From an uncultured Lachnospiraceae bacterium (lineage in GTDB: Bacteria; Bacillota; Clostridia; Lachnospirales; Lachnospiraceae): 17,238 nt of DNA. Positions 7,231 to 14,610 of the stretch are shown piece after piece. The notes beneath the pieces are model-generated. The model did no database searches and was not told the DNA's origin. It was given only the letters and a program-made list of their open reading frames with translations. Where the stretch lies: positions 1 to 17,238 of the forward strand of contig CAJTLX010000063.1 of NCBI GenBank assembly GCA_910577165.1, given 5' to 3'. Numbering within the stretch: the stretch's first letter is position 1; each line of letters begins with the position of its first letter. The translations under genes were made by a program, and so were the position numbers.

Positions 7231-8469
7231 ATGTATTCATTTGATGAGATCAAAAATTTTGATCCGGAGTTAGCGCAGAGCATTGAGCTAGAGATCGGCA
7301 GGCAAAACGATCATATTGAACTGATCGCTTCAGAAAATTTTGTGAGCAAGGCAGTTATGGCGGCGATGGGAAGCCCAATGACAAACAAGTATGCGGAGGG
7401 GTATCCGGGAAAACGCTATTATGGCGGATGCCAGTTTGTAGATATCGCGGAAAACTTGGCGATTGACCGCGCAAAGAAGCTTTTTGGCTGCACCTATGCG
7501 AATGTTCAGCCACATTCCGGCGCGCAGGCAAATATGGCGGTATTTTTCGCGCTCCTGCAGCCGGGCGATACGGTGATGGGAATGAATCTTGCGCACGGCG
7601 GGCATTTAACGCATGGAAGCCCGGTCAATTTCTCCGGGACTTATTTTAATATTGTGCCTTACGGAGTCAATGACGAGGGCTTTATCGACTACAATGAGGT
7701 TGCACAGATCGCAAAGGAATGCCGTCCAAAGCTGATTGTGGCGGGCGCGAGTGCCTACGCAAGAAAAATTGATTTTAGGCGGTTTCGCGAGATTGCGGAC
7801 GAGGTGGGAGCATTTCTGATGGTGGATATGGCACATATTGCGGGACTTGTAGCGGCAGGATACCATGAGAGTCCGATTCCGTTCGCTCATGTCACGACGA
7901 CGACAACGCACAAGACGCTAAGGGGACCAAGGGGCGGTCTGATTCTTTCAAGTGAGGAGTTCGCAAACGAACACAAATTAAATAAAGCGGTATTTCCGGG
8001 GATTCAGGGAGGACCGTTAATGCATGTGATCGCGGCGAAGGCAGTCTGCTTTAAGGAGGCACTTGACCCATCATTTAAGACTTATGCGGGGCGGATTATC
8101 GAGAATGCACAGGCACTTTGCAAGGGGCTTTTGGAGCGCGGCTTTAAAATTGTTTCAAACGGCACGGACAATCATCTGATGCTTGTGGATTTACAAAATA
8201 TGGGAATTACTGGCAAGGAAGCGGAGAGAGTGCTTGACGAGGTCAATATCACAGCAAACAAAAACACCGTTCCAAATGATCCTGCCTCCCCGTTTGTCAC
8301 AAGCGGTTTGCGCTTAGGTACTCCGGCGGCAACGACAAGGGGATTAAATACGCAGGATATGGATGTGGTAGCGGAGGCAATCTCGCTGGCAATTAAGGAT
8401 CTGGCAAAGAATAAAGAGCAGGTACTCGCAATGGTTAAGGGACTGACGGACAAATATCCATTGTACTAA
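7231..8469 (+). CDS. glyA: serine hydroxymethyltransferase
   Basis: A cytoplasmic pyridoxal-phosphate enzyme that interconverts serine plus tetrahydrofolate with glycine plus methylene-tetrahydrofolate, the main one-carbon source. The 412-residue product has the normal family length and landmarks: SENFVSKAV (35-43), NKYAEGYPGKRYYGG (52-66), HSGAQAN (95-101), AHGGHLTHGSPVN (121-133), VDMAHIAGLVAAG (198-210) with the cofactor-binding Asp199, and the Schiff-base lysine K228 in TTTTTHKTLRGPRGG. AAAGGCAGG ends 7 bases before the ATG at 7231. It is a single-gene unit, with a strong promoter at 7164-7192 and a terminator at 8512-8550. No riboswitch-like structure fits in its short leader. Confidence 0.98.
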   Translation: MYSFDEIKNFDPELAQSIELEIGRQNDHIELIASENFVSKAVMAAMGSPMTNKYAEGYPGKRYYGGCQFVDIAENLAIDRAKKLFGCTYANVQPHSGAQANMAVFFALLQPGDTVMGMNLAHGGHLTHGSPVNFSGTYFNIVPYGVNDEGFIDYNEVAQIAKECRPKLIVAGASAYARKIDFRRFREIADEVGAFLMVDMAHIAGLVAAGYHESPIPFAHVTTTTTHKTLRGPRGGLILSSEEFANEHKLNKAVFPGIQGGPLMHVIAAKAVCFKEALDPSFKTYAGRIIENAQALCKGLLERGFKIVSNGTDNHLMLVDLQNMGITGKEAERVLDEVNITANKNTVPNDPASPFVTSGLRLGTPAATTRGLNTQDMDVVAEAISLAIKDLAKNKEQVLAMVKGLTDKYPLY

Positions 8470-8511
8470 TTCTTTGTATTTTTATTGAATTTTACCCATA
8501 TGGGATAAAGA

Positions 8512-8550
8512 AAAGCAGCGGACAGGGAAAATGTCCGCTGCTTTTTTTTT
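8512..8550 (+). terminator. intrinsic terminator of glyA
   Basis: AAAGCAGCGGACA (8512-8524), loop GGGAAAA, TGTCCGCTGCTTT (8532-8544), continuing into an unbroken T run to 8550. Confidence 0.95.
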
Positions 8551-8629
8551 GCGCAGACTTACGTATTTCTGCAAAGTATGCCGAAAAAACAGCAATCCAT
8601 GCCTTACCGCTTTTATAAAAAATTTTTTT

Positions 8630-8638
8630 TGTTATAAT
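8630..8638 (+). promoter_or_regulatory. extended -10 promoter for the paralog locus
   Basis: TGT-TATAAT (8630-8638) is an extended -10. The -35 position about 8610-8615 is AT-rich and does not match TTGACA. A start near 8645 would give a leader RNA of about 227 bases before the first paralog. Confidence 0.5.
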
Positions 8639-8644
8639 CAAGAT

Positions 8645-8871
8645 ATTTCATTCTGCCCGCAAGAGGATCAAAAAAAGTTTATGACAAGAAATAATGAGGC
8701 AGCAGGAGAACTAATCATTGAGGCAGCGGGGAACTTTTCCTTGATCCCTGGGCGAATGAAGCGGAGAGGGGCAAAGATTAAAAATTAAATTTTTAATTTG
8801 TAAGTTTTGTGCTGTGTCAAAACCCGCGCAGTAAGCTGCTCCTAAAAATAAGTCGCAGCATGGAGGAAAGT
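8645..8871 (+). promoter_or_regulatory. long structured leader RNA, possible c-di-AMP-type riboswitch
   Basis: This stretch has no convincing gene and is GC-rich against AT-rich flanks. Words resembling the ydaO/c-di-AMP riboswitch occur in the expected order: GGGGAAC (8728-8734), GGGCGAATG (8750-8758), AGGGGCA (8767-8773), AACCCG (8821-8826) and CAG..AGCTGCTCC (8829-8842). The spacer between AGGGGCA and AACCCG is longer than usual and holds an AT hairpin (ATTAAAAATT / AATTTTTAAT). GAGGCAGC (8720-8727) can pair with GCTGCTCC (8835-8842) as a closing helix. The same GCTGC can pair with GCAGC at 8855-8859, and CTCC (8839-8842) with the GGAG of the ribosome site (8862-8865). That is a switch-like layout acting on translation. 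The family assignment is from memory and tentative. Confidence 0.42.
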
Positions 8872-11358
8872 ATGAAAAGACAGCAAAAAAGGTGGATGGC
8901 CGCCGCTCTTGCGATGCTGATGCTTGTGATCAGTGTCTGCACGGATGCAGGACTTACCGCGAATGCCGCCACGAAAAAGGCAATGACTATCTCGATTGCC
9001 AACCTGCCGGAAAATAATACGCTGTATCTTAATCCGGGGGAGGAAAGCACCTACTCCTACGATTTTAACGCGAAAAAAAGCGGGGGTGTGGTTTATTTTG
9101 AAGTAAAGAAGGATACCAATACCGCGGGAGTAAATTCCACAAAAAGCGGGATTGTCTATCCGATGACGGCGGGAAGTTTTGAGATCCGTGCCGTTGCCTT
9201 TACTTCGGGGGCAAACCGTACAAAATGGTTGGATGCAAGAAAGGCAAATGGCTATGTTGCCGATCCGAAAGCAGAAAAATACATAGCGGCAGTTTCCGAT
9301 TGGGCGACCATCAATGTAGTGACGGATACAGAAAATGAAGGGCTTGGTGTTGCACGCAACCAGACCAGCTTAAACAAAGTACTAAAAAATAAGAAGGTTA
9401 AAAATGTTGTGATCTGGACAGATGCGGAGCGTGAGTTTACGATTGCAAGCAAGAATTATAAAACTAAGACATTAACCGTTAAAGCTCCAAATGCAGAGAT
9501 TGTTAATGAGGGAAGATTTGCGCAGATCAATGTGGAGCAGATCAAAACCTCTACTTTTATCGAAAAAGCAAAGGGCAACCGCTTTAATGTCAGCGCGCTT
9601 AATGCAAGAATTATTATTGAGCGCGGCGCAAGGATTCTTGGAATGCTTTATCAGCCAAGCATAAGCAAAGCAGATATCTCAGTAAGTACTTCGGTTAATT
9701 TTAGCCTTGTAGTTCGCGGAAGTATTGATGTATTTAATATTGCACCACAGAGGGAAGCGGATGTTACCGAGGAGATAAAGCCAGCAGTTAAGATTGAGGC
9801 GGAGGAAAACGCTAATATTAATGAAGTAAAGATCAGCGAGGCAAGCGATGTAACTGTTTCCGGGGAGAAGGAAACTCCGGTAAATGTTACTGTGGAAGAG
9901 AGTGCAGCGGGGACTTCTCTCACCGCCGAAACTCCGGTAAAAGCGGATTTGAGCGCGGATACCTCGGTTACCTTGGCGGAGAGTGCAAAGAAGAGTGAAC
10001 TGACTGTCTCAAAGAAAGCAGAAGTGGAAGTTAAGGCAGCCGAGGAGGACAAGTCAGTCGAAGATGTTACGGTAAAAGTGGCAAAAGAAGCCGAAGGATC
10101 GAAAGTTTCGCTCTTTGTTAAAGTTGTGATAGAAATCAGTGCGAATATTACATTAACCGGTACGGCAAAAGAGGATTCTGTTATTATTGTGGATAAGGAT
10201 GTAACTGTGACAGATGAAGATGGAAATGTGGTTGAAACAGAAACTCCTGACTCGGAAAACCAGGGGAGTACCACAATCCCATCCACACCAAATCCGCCTA
10301 CTTCAGATCCTTCCACCCCGGAGGAATCAGATTTTTCCGGAAAGGTAATGTGGACTGTTGGAACAAGTGACAGCAACATAATTACAAAGGATTCCCAAAA
10401 TCCGATAACAATTAAGCTTTCCGCAGAGGCAGTTTCCGGCTCCGCAATTGACTTCTCGCTGTATGCCGGCGAACAATCAAAATATGCAGTAAGTGCAGAT
10501 AAAAAGTATCTTGAGGGGGCAGAAACCGAAGTAAAAGTAACTGTTAAATCCCTGAAAGATGAACGTGTTGTGGCGGAATATACGGTTATCTTTACGATAG
10601 AAGTAGAGGGAGGAGAGGAAGAGGATCCTTCAAAGCCAGCAAATTTAAAAGTAGAATTTGAGAATGATCCGTATAATGGATTGGCCTATGATATTAATAC
10701 GATTGTAGTTGGCGAGTTGAAAGAAACGGAGACAAACCAATATGAAATAGATCTTCATATTCCGGTGTTAAGAAAATTTGGTAATATGTATTGTACCGCT
10801 ACAGCGGATGGATATACGAATTCAGGCTGCAGTTTTCATGTAACAATAGTTAATGGCTCGAATGGACCGGAGCTTCTCTTCCCTACGCACTCTTTATCAC
10901 TTACAGGTGAGGGGAAACCGGAGATTACCATAACGATTCATATTACCTTTGATGAACTTTCGCCGGACTCTCCAGAGTGGGATATAAGCGAACACACCAG
11001 GTTAGAGGGAACTTTGATGGTCACCGGTTCCGCAGTTACGGTAAGCGGACCTGCACTTACTGTGAATATCGGTATGTTTGATAATGAGAATCAGACAATA
11101 GATTTTCAGCCAACAGAAGACGGAGGTATTACTGGCACATACCAGCTTAAATTACATCGTGGATCTCAAATATTAAAGGTTGATCTTAATACGGAAAAAG
11201 TTGAGTCAAATGCAGAGGTAGAGTATATATGGAAGAGGGACGGAGCAACAGAGACACTAGAATATGATATGATAGATTTGGGAGCACTGGAGGATCTGGA
11301 TGAAAACAACTGTAAGATAATCACCTATTCCATTACGATTAAACCAAAGGCAAACTAA
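8872..11358 (+). CDS. large secreted Ig-like/beta-rich protein, paralog 1 (function unknown)
   Basis: I do not recognise a named family. The 828-residue product has a clear signal peptide (MKRQQKRW, hydrophobic MAAALAMLMLVISV, likely cleavage after TANA, about 32) and is therefore exported. After it come an Ig-like stretch (about 37-155), a beta-rich region (about 160-295), a charged repetitive segment rich in V, E, K, T and S (about 300-455), a Pro/Thr/Ser linker (about 458-484), a second Ig-like module (about 485-576), and a C-terminal module with HIPVLRKFG, PDSPEWD and YIWKRDG. No LPXTG, SLH or C-terminal membrane anchor is visible, so it is probably released or held non-covalently. GGAGG (8862-8866) precedes the ATG at 8872; an in-frame ATG at 8809 falls in the leader RNA. 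It heads a tandem array with the next two entries. Confidence 0.85.
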   Translation: MKRQQKRWMAAALAMLMLVISVCTDAGLTANAATKKAMTISIANLPENNTLYLNPGEESTYSYDFNAKKSGGVVYFEVKKDTNTAGVNSTKSGIVYPMTAGSFEIRAVAFTSGANRTKWLDARKANGYVADPKAEKYIAAVSDWATINVVTDTENEGLGVARNQTSLNKVLKNKKVKNVVIWTDAEREFTIASKNYKTKTLTVKAPNAEIVNEGRFAQINVEQIKTSTFIEKAKGNRFNVSALNARIIIERGARILGMLYQPSISKADISVSTSVNFSLVVRGSIDVFNIAPQREADVTEEIKPAVKIEAEENANINEVKISEASDVTVSGEKETPVNVTVEESAAGTSLTAETPVKADLSADTSVTLAESAKKSELTVSKKAEVEVKAAEEDKSVEDVTVKVAKEAEGSKVSLFVKVVIEISANITLTGTAKEDSVIIVDKDVTVTDEDGNVVETETPDSENQGSTTIPSTPNPPTSDPSTPEESDFSGKVMWTVGTSDSNIITKDSQNPITIKLSAEAVSGSAIDFSLYAGEQSKYAVSADKKYLEGAETEVKVTVKSLKDERVVAEYTVIFTIEVEGGEEEDPSKPANLKVEFENDPYNGLAYDINTIVVGELKETETNQYEIDLHIPVLRKFGNMYCTATADGYTNSGCSFHVTIVNGSNGPELLFPTHSLSLTGEGKPEITITIHITFDELSPDSPEWDISEHTRLEGTLMVTGSAVTVSGPALTVNIGMFDNENQTIDFQPTEDGGITGTYQLKLHRGSQILKVDLNTEKVESNAEVEYIWKRDGATETLEYDMIDLGALEDLDENNCKIITYSITIKPKAN

Positions 11359-11362
11359 AAGA

Positions 11363-11394
11363 AAAGGCATTCCATAAATTTGTGGAATGCCTTT
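11363..11394 (+). terminator. hairpin between the two paralogs, weak terminator or attenuator
   Basis: Perfect 12-bp stem AAAGGCATTCCA (11363-11374) / TGGAATGCCTTT (11383-11394), loop of 8. Only three T follow within the stem, then AAACAAAAAA, so termination is probably partial and the second paralog may be read through from the first. No other promoter is obvious in the 71-base gap. Confidence 0.6.
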
Positions 11395-11429
11395 AAACAA
11401 AAAAATAAGGAAAAACAGGGAGGTAAAAT

Positions 11430-13910
11430 ATGAAAAAACAGCAAAAAAGATGGATGGCAGCCGCTCTTGCAATACTGATGCTTGTGATCAGTATCTGCAC
11501 GGACGCAGGACTTACAGCGAACGCCGCTGCCAAAAAGGCAACAACTATCTCGATTGCCAACCTGCCGGAAAATAATACGCTGTATCTTAATCCGGGGGAG
11601 GAAAGCACCTACTCCTACGATTTTAACGCAAAAAAAAGCGGGGGTGTGGTTTATTTTGAAGTAAAGAAGGATACCAATACCGCAGGGGTAAATTCCACAA
11701 AAAGCGGGATTGTCTATCCAATGACAGCAGGAAGCTTTGAGATCCGCGCTGTTGCATTTACTTCATCGGCGAATCGGACAAAATGGCTGGATGCAAGAAA
11801 GCAAAACGGCTATGTTGCCGATCCGAAAGCAGAAAAATACATAGCAGCGGTCTCTGACTGGGTTACCATCAATGTAGTGACGGATAAGGAAAATGAAGGG
11901 CTTGGCGTTGCACGCAGCCAGACCAGCTTAAACAAAGTACTGAAAAATAAGAAGGTAAAAAATGTTGTGATCTGGACAAATGCAGAGCGCGAGTTTGAGA
12001 TCACAAGTAAGAACTACAAAACAAAGACGCTTACGGTCAAAGCTCCAAATGCAGAGATCACGAATGCAGGAAGATTTGCACAGATCAATGTGGAGCAGAT
12101 CAAGCCTTCCACCTTTATCGAAAAAGCAAAGGGAAATCGCTTTAATGTAAGCGCACTTAATGCAAGAATTATTATTGAGCGCGGGGCGAGAATTCTTGGA
12201 ATGCTTTATCAGCCAAGCATAGGAAAAGCGGATATCTCGGTAAGCACTTCCTTTAATTTCAGCCTTGTTGTCCGTGGAAGTATCGATGTATTTAATATTG
12301 CACCACAAAGAGAAGCGGATGTAACCGAGGAAGTAAAGCCAGCAGTTAAGATTGAGGCGGAGGAAAACGCTAATATCAACGAGGTAAAGATCAGCGAGGC
12401 AAGCGATGTAACTGTTTCCGGGGAGAAGGAAACTCCGGTAAATGTTACTGTGGAAGAGAGTGCAGCGGGGACTTCTCTCACCGCCGAGGCTCCGGTAAAA
12501 GCGGATTTGAGCGCGGATACCTCAGTTACCTTGGCAGAGAGTGCAAAGAAGAGTGAACTGACCGTCTCAAAGAAAGCAGAAGTGGAAGTTAAGGCAGCCG
12601 ATGAGGATAAGCCAGTCGAAGATGTTACGGTAAAAGTGGCAAAAGAGGCGGAGGGTGCGAAGGTTTCGCTCTTTGTTAGCGTTGTGGTGGAGATCAGTGC
12701 GAATATTACTTTAACCGGTACAGCAAAAGAGGATTCTGTTATTGTTGTGGATAAGGATGTAACCGTGACAGATGAGGATGGAAATGTGATTGAGTCGGAT
12801 ACACCTGATTCAGAAAGCCAGGGGAGTACAGGGGGAGATTTCACCACACCATCCACCCCGAATCCGCCAGTCTCACCGAGTCCAGATCCTTCCACCCCAG
12901 AGGAATCGGATTTTTCCGGAAAGGTAATATGGACTGTTGGAATGAATAGAAATGGCACAATCACAAAGGATTCCCCAAAACCGATAACAATTCCGCTTTC
13001 TAGAACGGCAGTTTCCGGATCTGCAATTGATTTCTCGCTGTATGCCGGCGAACAATCAAAATATGAAGTAAGTGCGGATAAAAAGTATCTTGAGGGAGCA
13101 GAAACCGAAGTAAAAGTGACCGTTAAGTCCAAGGAAAATGGGCGTGTTGTGGCGGAATATACAATTATTTTCACCATAGAGATCTCCGATCTGCCAGAGG
13201 GATGGCCAGTGATAACATTTGAGGATAGTGAGATCGAGGGTGCTGGAATCACTGATGATATTAACTCGATCACCATTAAAGGAATAACAGAAATGGAACA
13301 TCCCGACCCGAATATAACGGTATATTTAGTTAATGTTCATATTCCAGAACTAAGAAAATTTGGTGAATTGTGGTATACCGTTTCAGTAAAAGGATATAAA
13401 CCAGAACGTAATCTTGTTATTGTAGATACGTATAATGGACCGGACGGACCGGCATCTATTAGACCTTATTACTCCGCAGTACTTGCAGAGGATGGGAAAC
13501 AGACTATTTATATAAATGTTTCTGTTACATTTGACAAATATTCGGAGGACTCCCCGGAGTGGGACACGAACATTATAGCGAACTTGAATGGAGATTTGAT
13601 GATAACTGGTTCTGCAATTACAACAAGTGGAACTGCAATTACAATGAGGACTAATGGTCCCGATGATCAGAAAGTGGAATTTACAGAAAATGATGATGGC
13701 AGTATTACTGGAGAGTTCCAGATTGAGTTTTCTAAAAACGGTCAAAAATATCGGGTCATCCTTGATGGTCGTGTTTATTCAAGTACATCGATACAGTATA
13801 TCTGGAAAAAAAATGGGGAAGTGATAGGAAACGAGGATATAATAGATCCGGAAAAACTAGAAGATCTGACCGTAACCTATTCCGTTACGATTAAGCTAGG
13901 AACATATTAA
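11430..13910 (+). CDS. large secreted Ig-like/beta-rich protein, paralog 2 (function unknown)
   Basis: An 826-residue tandem copy of the preceding gene with the same order of parts: signal peptide (MKKQQKRWMAAALAILM..., cleavage near TANA), Ig-like stretch, beta-rich region, charged repetitive segment, a slightly longer Pro/Ser/Thr linker (about 460-491), second module, and C-terminal module with HIPELRKFG (about 636), EDSPEWD (about 705) and YIWKKNG. Residues up to about 580 are close to identical to paralog 1, partly without silent differences. After that the proteins keep only scattered motifs. GGGAGG (11418-11423) sits 6 bases before the ATG. The likely role is the same as paralog 1, as an exported surface or matrix protein with a different C-terminal module; this is inference. 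Confidence 0.85.
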   Translation: MKKQQKRWMAAALAILMLVISICTDAGLTANAAAKKATTISIANLPENNTLYLNPGEESTYSYDFNAKKSGGVVYFEVKKDTNTAGVNSTKSGIVYPMTAGSFEIRAVAFTSSANRTKWLDARKQNGYVADPKAEKYIAAVSDWVTINVVTDKENEGLGVARSQTSLNKVLKNKKVKNVVIWTNAEREFEITSKNYKTKTLTVKAPNAEITNAGRFAQINVEQIKPSTFIEKAKGNRFNVSALNARIIIERGARILGMLYQPSIGKADISVSTSFNFSLVVRGSIDVFNIAPQREADVTEEVKPAVKIEAEENANINEVKISEASDVTVSGEKETPVNVTVEESAAGTSLTAEAPVKADLSADTSVTLAESAKKSELTVSKKAEVEVKAADEDKPVEDVTVKVAKEAEGAKVSLFVSVVVEISANITLTGTAKEDSVIVVDKDVTVTDEDGNVIESDTPDSESQGSTGGDFTTPSTPNPPVSPSPDPSTPEESDFSGKVIWTVGMNRNGTITKDSPKPITIPLSRTAVSGSAIDFSLYAGEQSKYEVSADKKYLEGAETEVKVTVKSKENGRVVAEYTIIFTIEISDLPEGWPVITFEDSEIEGAGITDDINSITIKGITEMEHPDPNITVYLVNVHIPELRKFGELWYTVSVKGYKPERNLVIVDTYNGPDGPASIRPYYSAVLAEDGKQTIYINVSVTFDKYSEDSPEWDTNIIANLNGDLMITGSAITTSGTAITMRTNGPDDQKVEFTENDDGSITGEFQIEFSKNGQKYRVILDGRVYSSTSIQYIWKKNGEVIGNEDIIDPEKLEDLTVTYSVTIKLGTY

Positions 13911-13920
13911 AAGAGAAAAT

Positions 13921-14211
13921 ATGAGGCATGGTATGCTTGGCAACGAAAATCAGGTAATGGAATTTAATACGAATGAGGATGGCAGTATTACTGGTGAATT
14001 TACGCTTAGGCTTAGAGCGAGAAAAGAAGTATTAAGGGTTCTTCCTATAGGAGAGCAGGTGAAATCAAATAAAAAGATAGAGTGCATATGGGAAAGAAAC
14101 GGGAAGAAACTAGATTATAATATAGTAGATATGGGAAAACTAGATGATCTGGACGAGGAAGGATATCAGACAATAGTCTATTCCGTTACGATTAGGGCAA
14201 AGACAGAATAA
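13921..14211 (+). pseudogene. orphan C-terminal fragment of a third paralog
   Basis: A 96-residue reading frame without signal peptide. From residue 4 (GMLGNENQ) it aligns with the last ~95 residues of paralog 1 (GMFDNENQ onward, from about 733): EDGSITGEF versus EDGGITGTY, ECIWERNG versus EYIWKRDG, and DMGKLDDLDEEG versus DLGALEDLDENN. It starts 10 bases after the stop of paralog 2 with only AAGAGA as a weak ribosome site. It is either a decayed remnant left by unequal recombination, a silent cassette, or a short coupled protein. The reading frame is intact, so loss is recent or it is kept. Confidence 0.75.
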
Positions 14212-14251
14212 AGAAAATGCTCTGTGCAGAGATGCGCAGAGCATTTTCTTT
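14210..14251 (+). terminator. strong terminator ending the paralog array
   Basis: 18-bp stem with one G-U pair: AAAGAAAATGCTCTGTGC (14210-14227) / GCGCAGAGCATTTTCTTT (14234-14251), loop AGAGAT. The T-rich right arm serves as the tail. It immediately follows the stop codon of the orphan fragment. Confidence 0.85.
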
Positions 14252-14285
14252 AGCAGCAGTATTTCATCCGCGCCCTTACCTGAGC

Positions 14286-14325
14286 GTTGCGTTAGCAATT
14301 ATTTTCGCATACTGCGTCAGCAGTA
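14286..14325. repeat. double-hairpin element, copy B
   Basis: GTTGC-GTTA-GCAAT (14286-14299, closing pair G-U), 10 bases, TACTGC-GTCA-GCAGTA (14310-14325). The part lengths 14 + 10 + 16 equal those of 485-524 read in reverse. The first hairpin is similar in sequence; the second keeps only the pairing. It lies just after a terminator, in a 399-base region (14212-14610) without a convincing gene. Confidence 0.45.
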
Positions 14326-14334
14326 AATTTCCAT

Positions 14335-14394
14335 TGTATGTTCACATACATTTGCGGGTCTGCGCAAAAAAAAGCCCCTGTCAATTTCTTGACA
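14335..14394. other. further row of small hairpins in the intergenic region
   Basis: Three more inverted repeats follow copy B: TGTATG-TTCA-CATACA (14335-14350), TTTGCG-GGTCTG-CGCAAA (14351-14368) and TGTCAA-TTTC-TTGACA (14379-14394). The centre of the first is exactly 25 bp beyond the second hairpin of copy B. Each is short enough to arise by chance; the clustering is what stands out. The rest of the gap up to 14490 is AT-rich and shows nothing clear. Confidence 0.35.
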
Positions 14395-14491
14395 TGGACA
14401 ATATATTTACTAACAAAAATGCGTAAAAACAAGAACCTCCTATTTTTCCCACACTTCATGATATATGATACCACAGAAAAAATTAAAAGTC

Positions 14492-14519
14492 TAGTCTTTT
14501 TTTTGATTTTTGATAAAAT
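14492..14519 (+). promoter_or_regulatory. candidate promoter of helD
   Basis: TGA-TAAAAT (14511-14519) is an extended -10; the -35 side (TAGTCT, 14492-14497, 16-base spacer) is weak. A start near 14526 gives a leader of about 85 bases, with a small hairpin TGGCA-AAA-TGCCA (14583-14595) just before the ribosome site. Confidence 0.4.
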
Positions 14520-14610
14520 AATTTTTGGCAGGAGCGCGCTTGTGGGATGGACGGCAGTTCGTGTCGGAAAAATCATATAGAATGGCAAAATGCCAGAAAT
14601 GGAGGAAAAT

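Noticed and set aside
8531..8788. 85-codon frame between glyA and the first paralog, and a shorter version starting at 8681
   Set aside because: The long form starts inside the glyA terminator. The short form has no well-placed ribosome site, and the stretch is better explained as structured leader RNA.
8645..8871. Glycine, cobalamin or lysine riboswitch
   Set aside because: Short similar words are present (GGGGCAAAG, GGGGAAC), but the order and core motifs of these classes are missing; the c-di-AMP type fits better though not proven.
12209..13276. 355-codon open frame on the minus strand inside paralog 2, and a similar 242-codon frame (9651-10379) inside paralog 1
   Set aside because: Ser/Thr/Val-rich low-complexity mirrors of the Glu/Lys/Ala-rich sense genes, with no ribosome site; the same frame opens in both paralogs only because they share sequence.
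14292..14588. 98-codon minus-strand frame in the gap before helD
   Set aside because: No ribosome site, mixed low-complexity composition, and it covers the hairpin cluster and the helD promoter.
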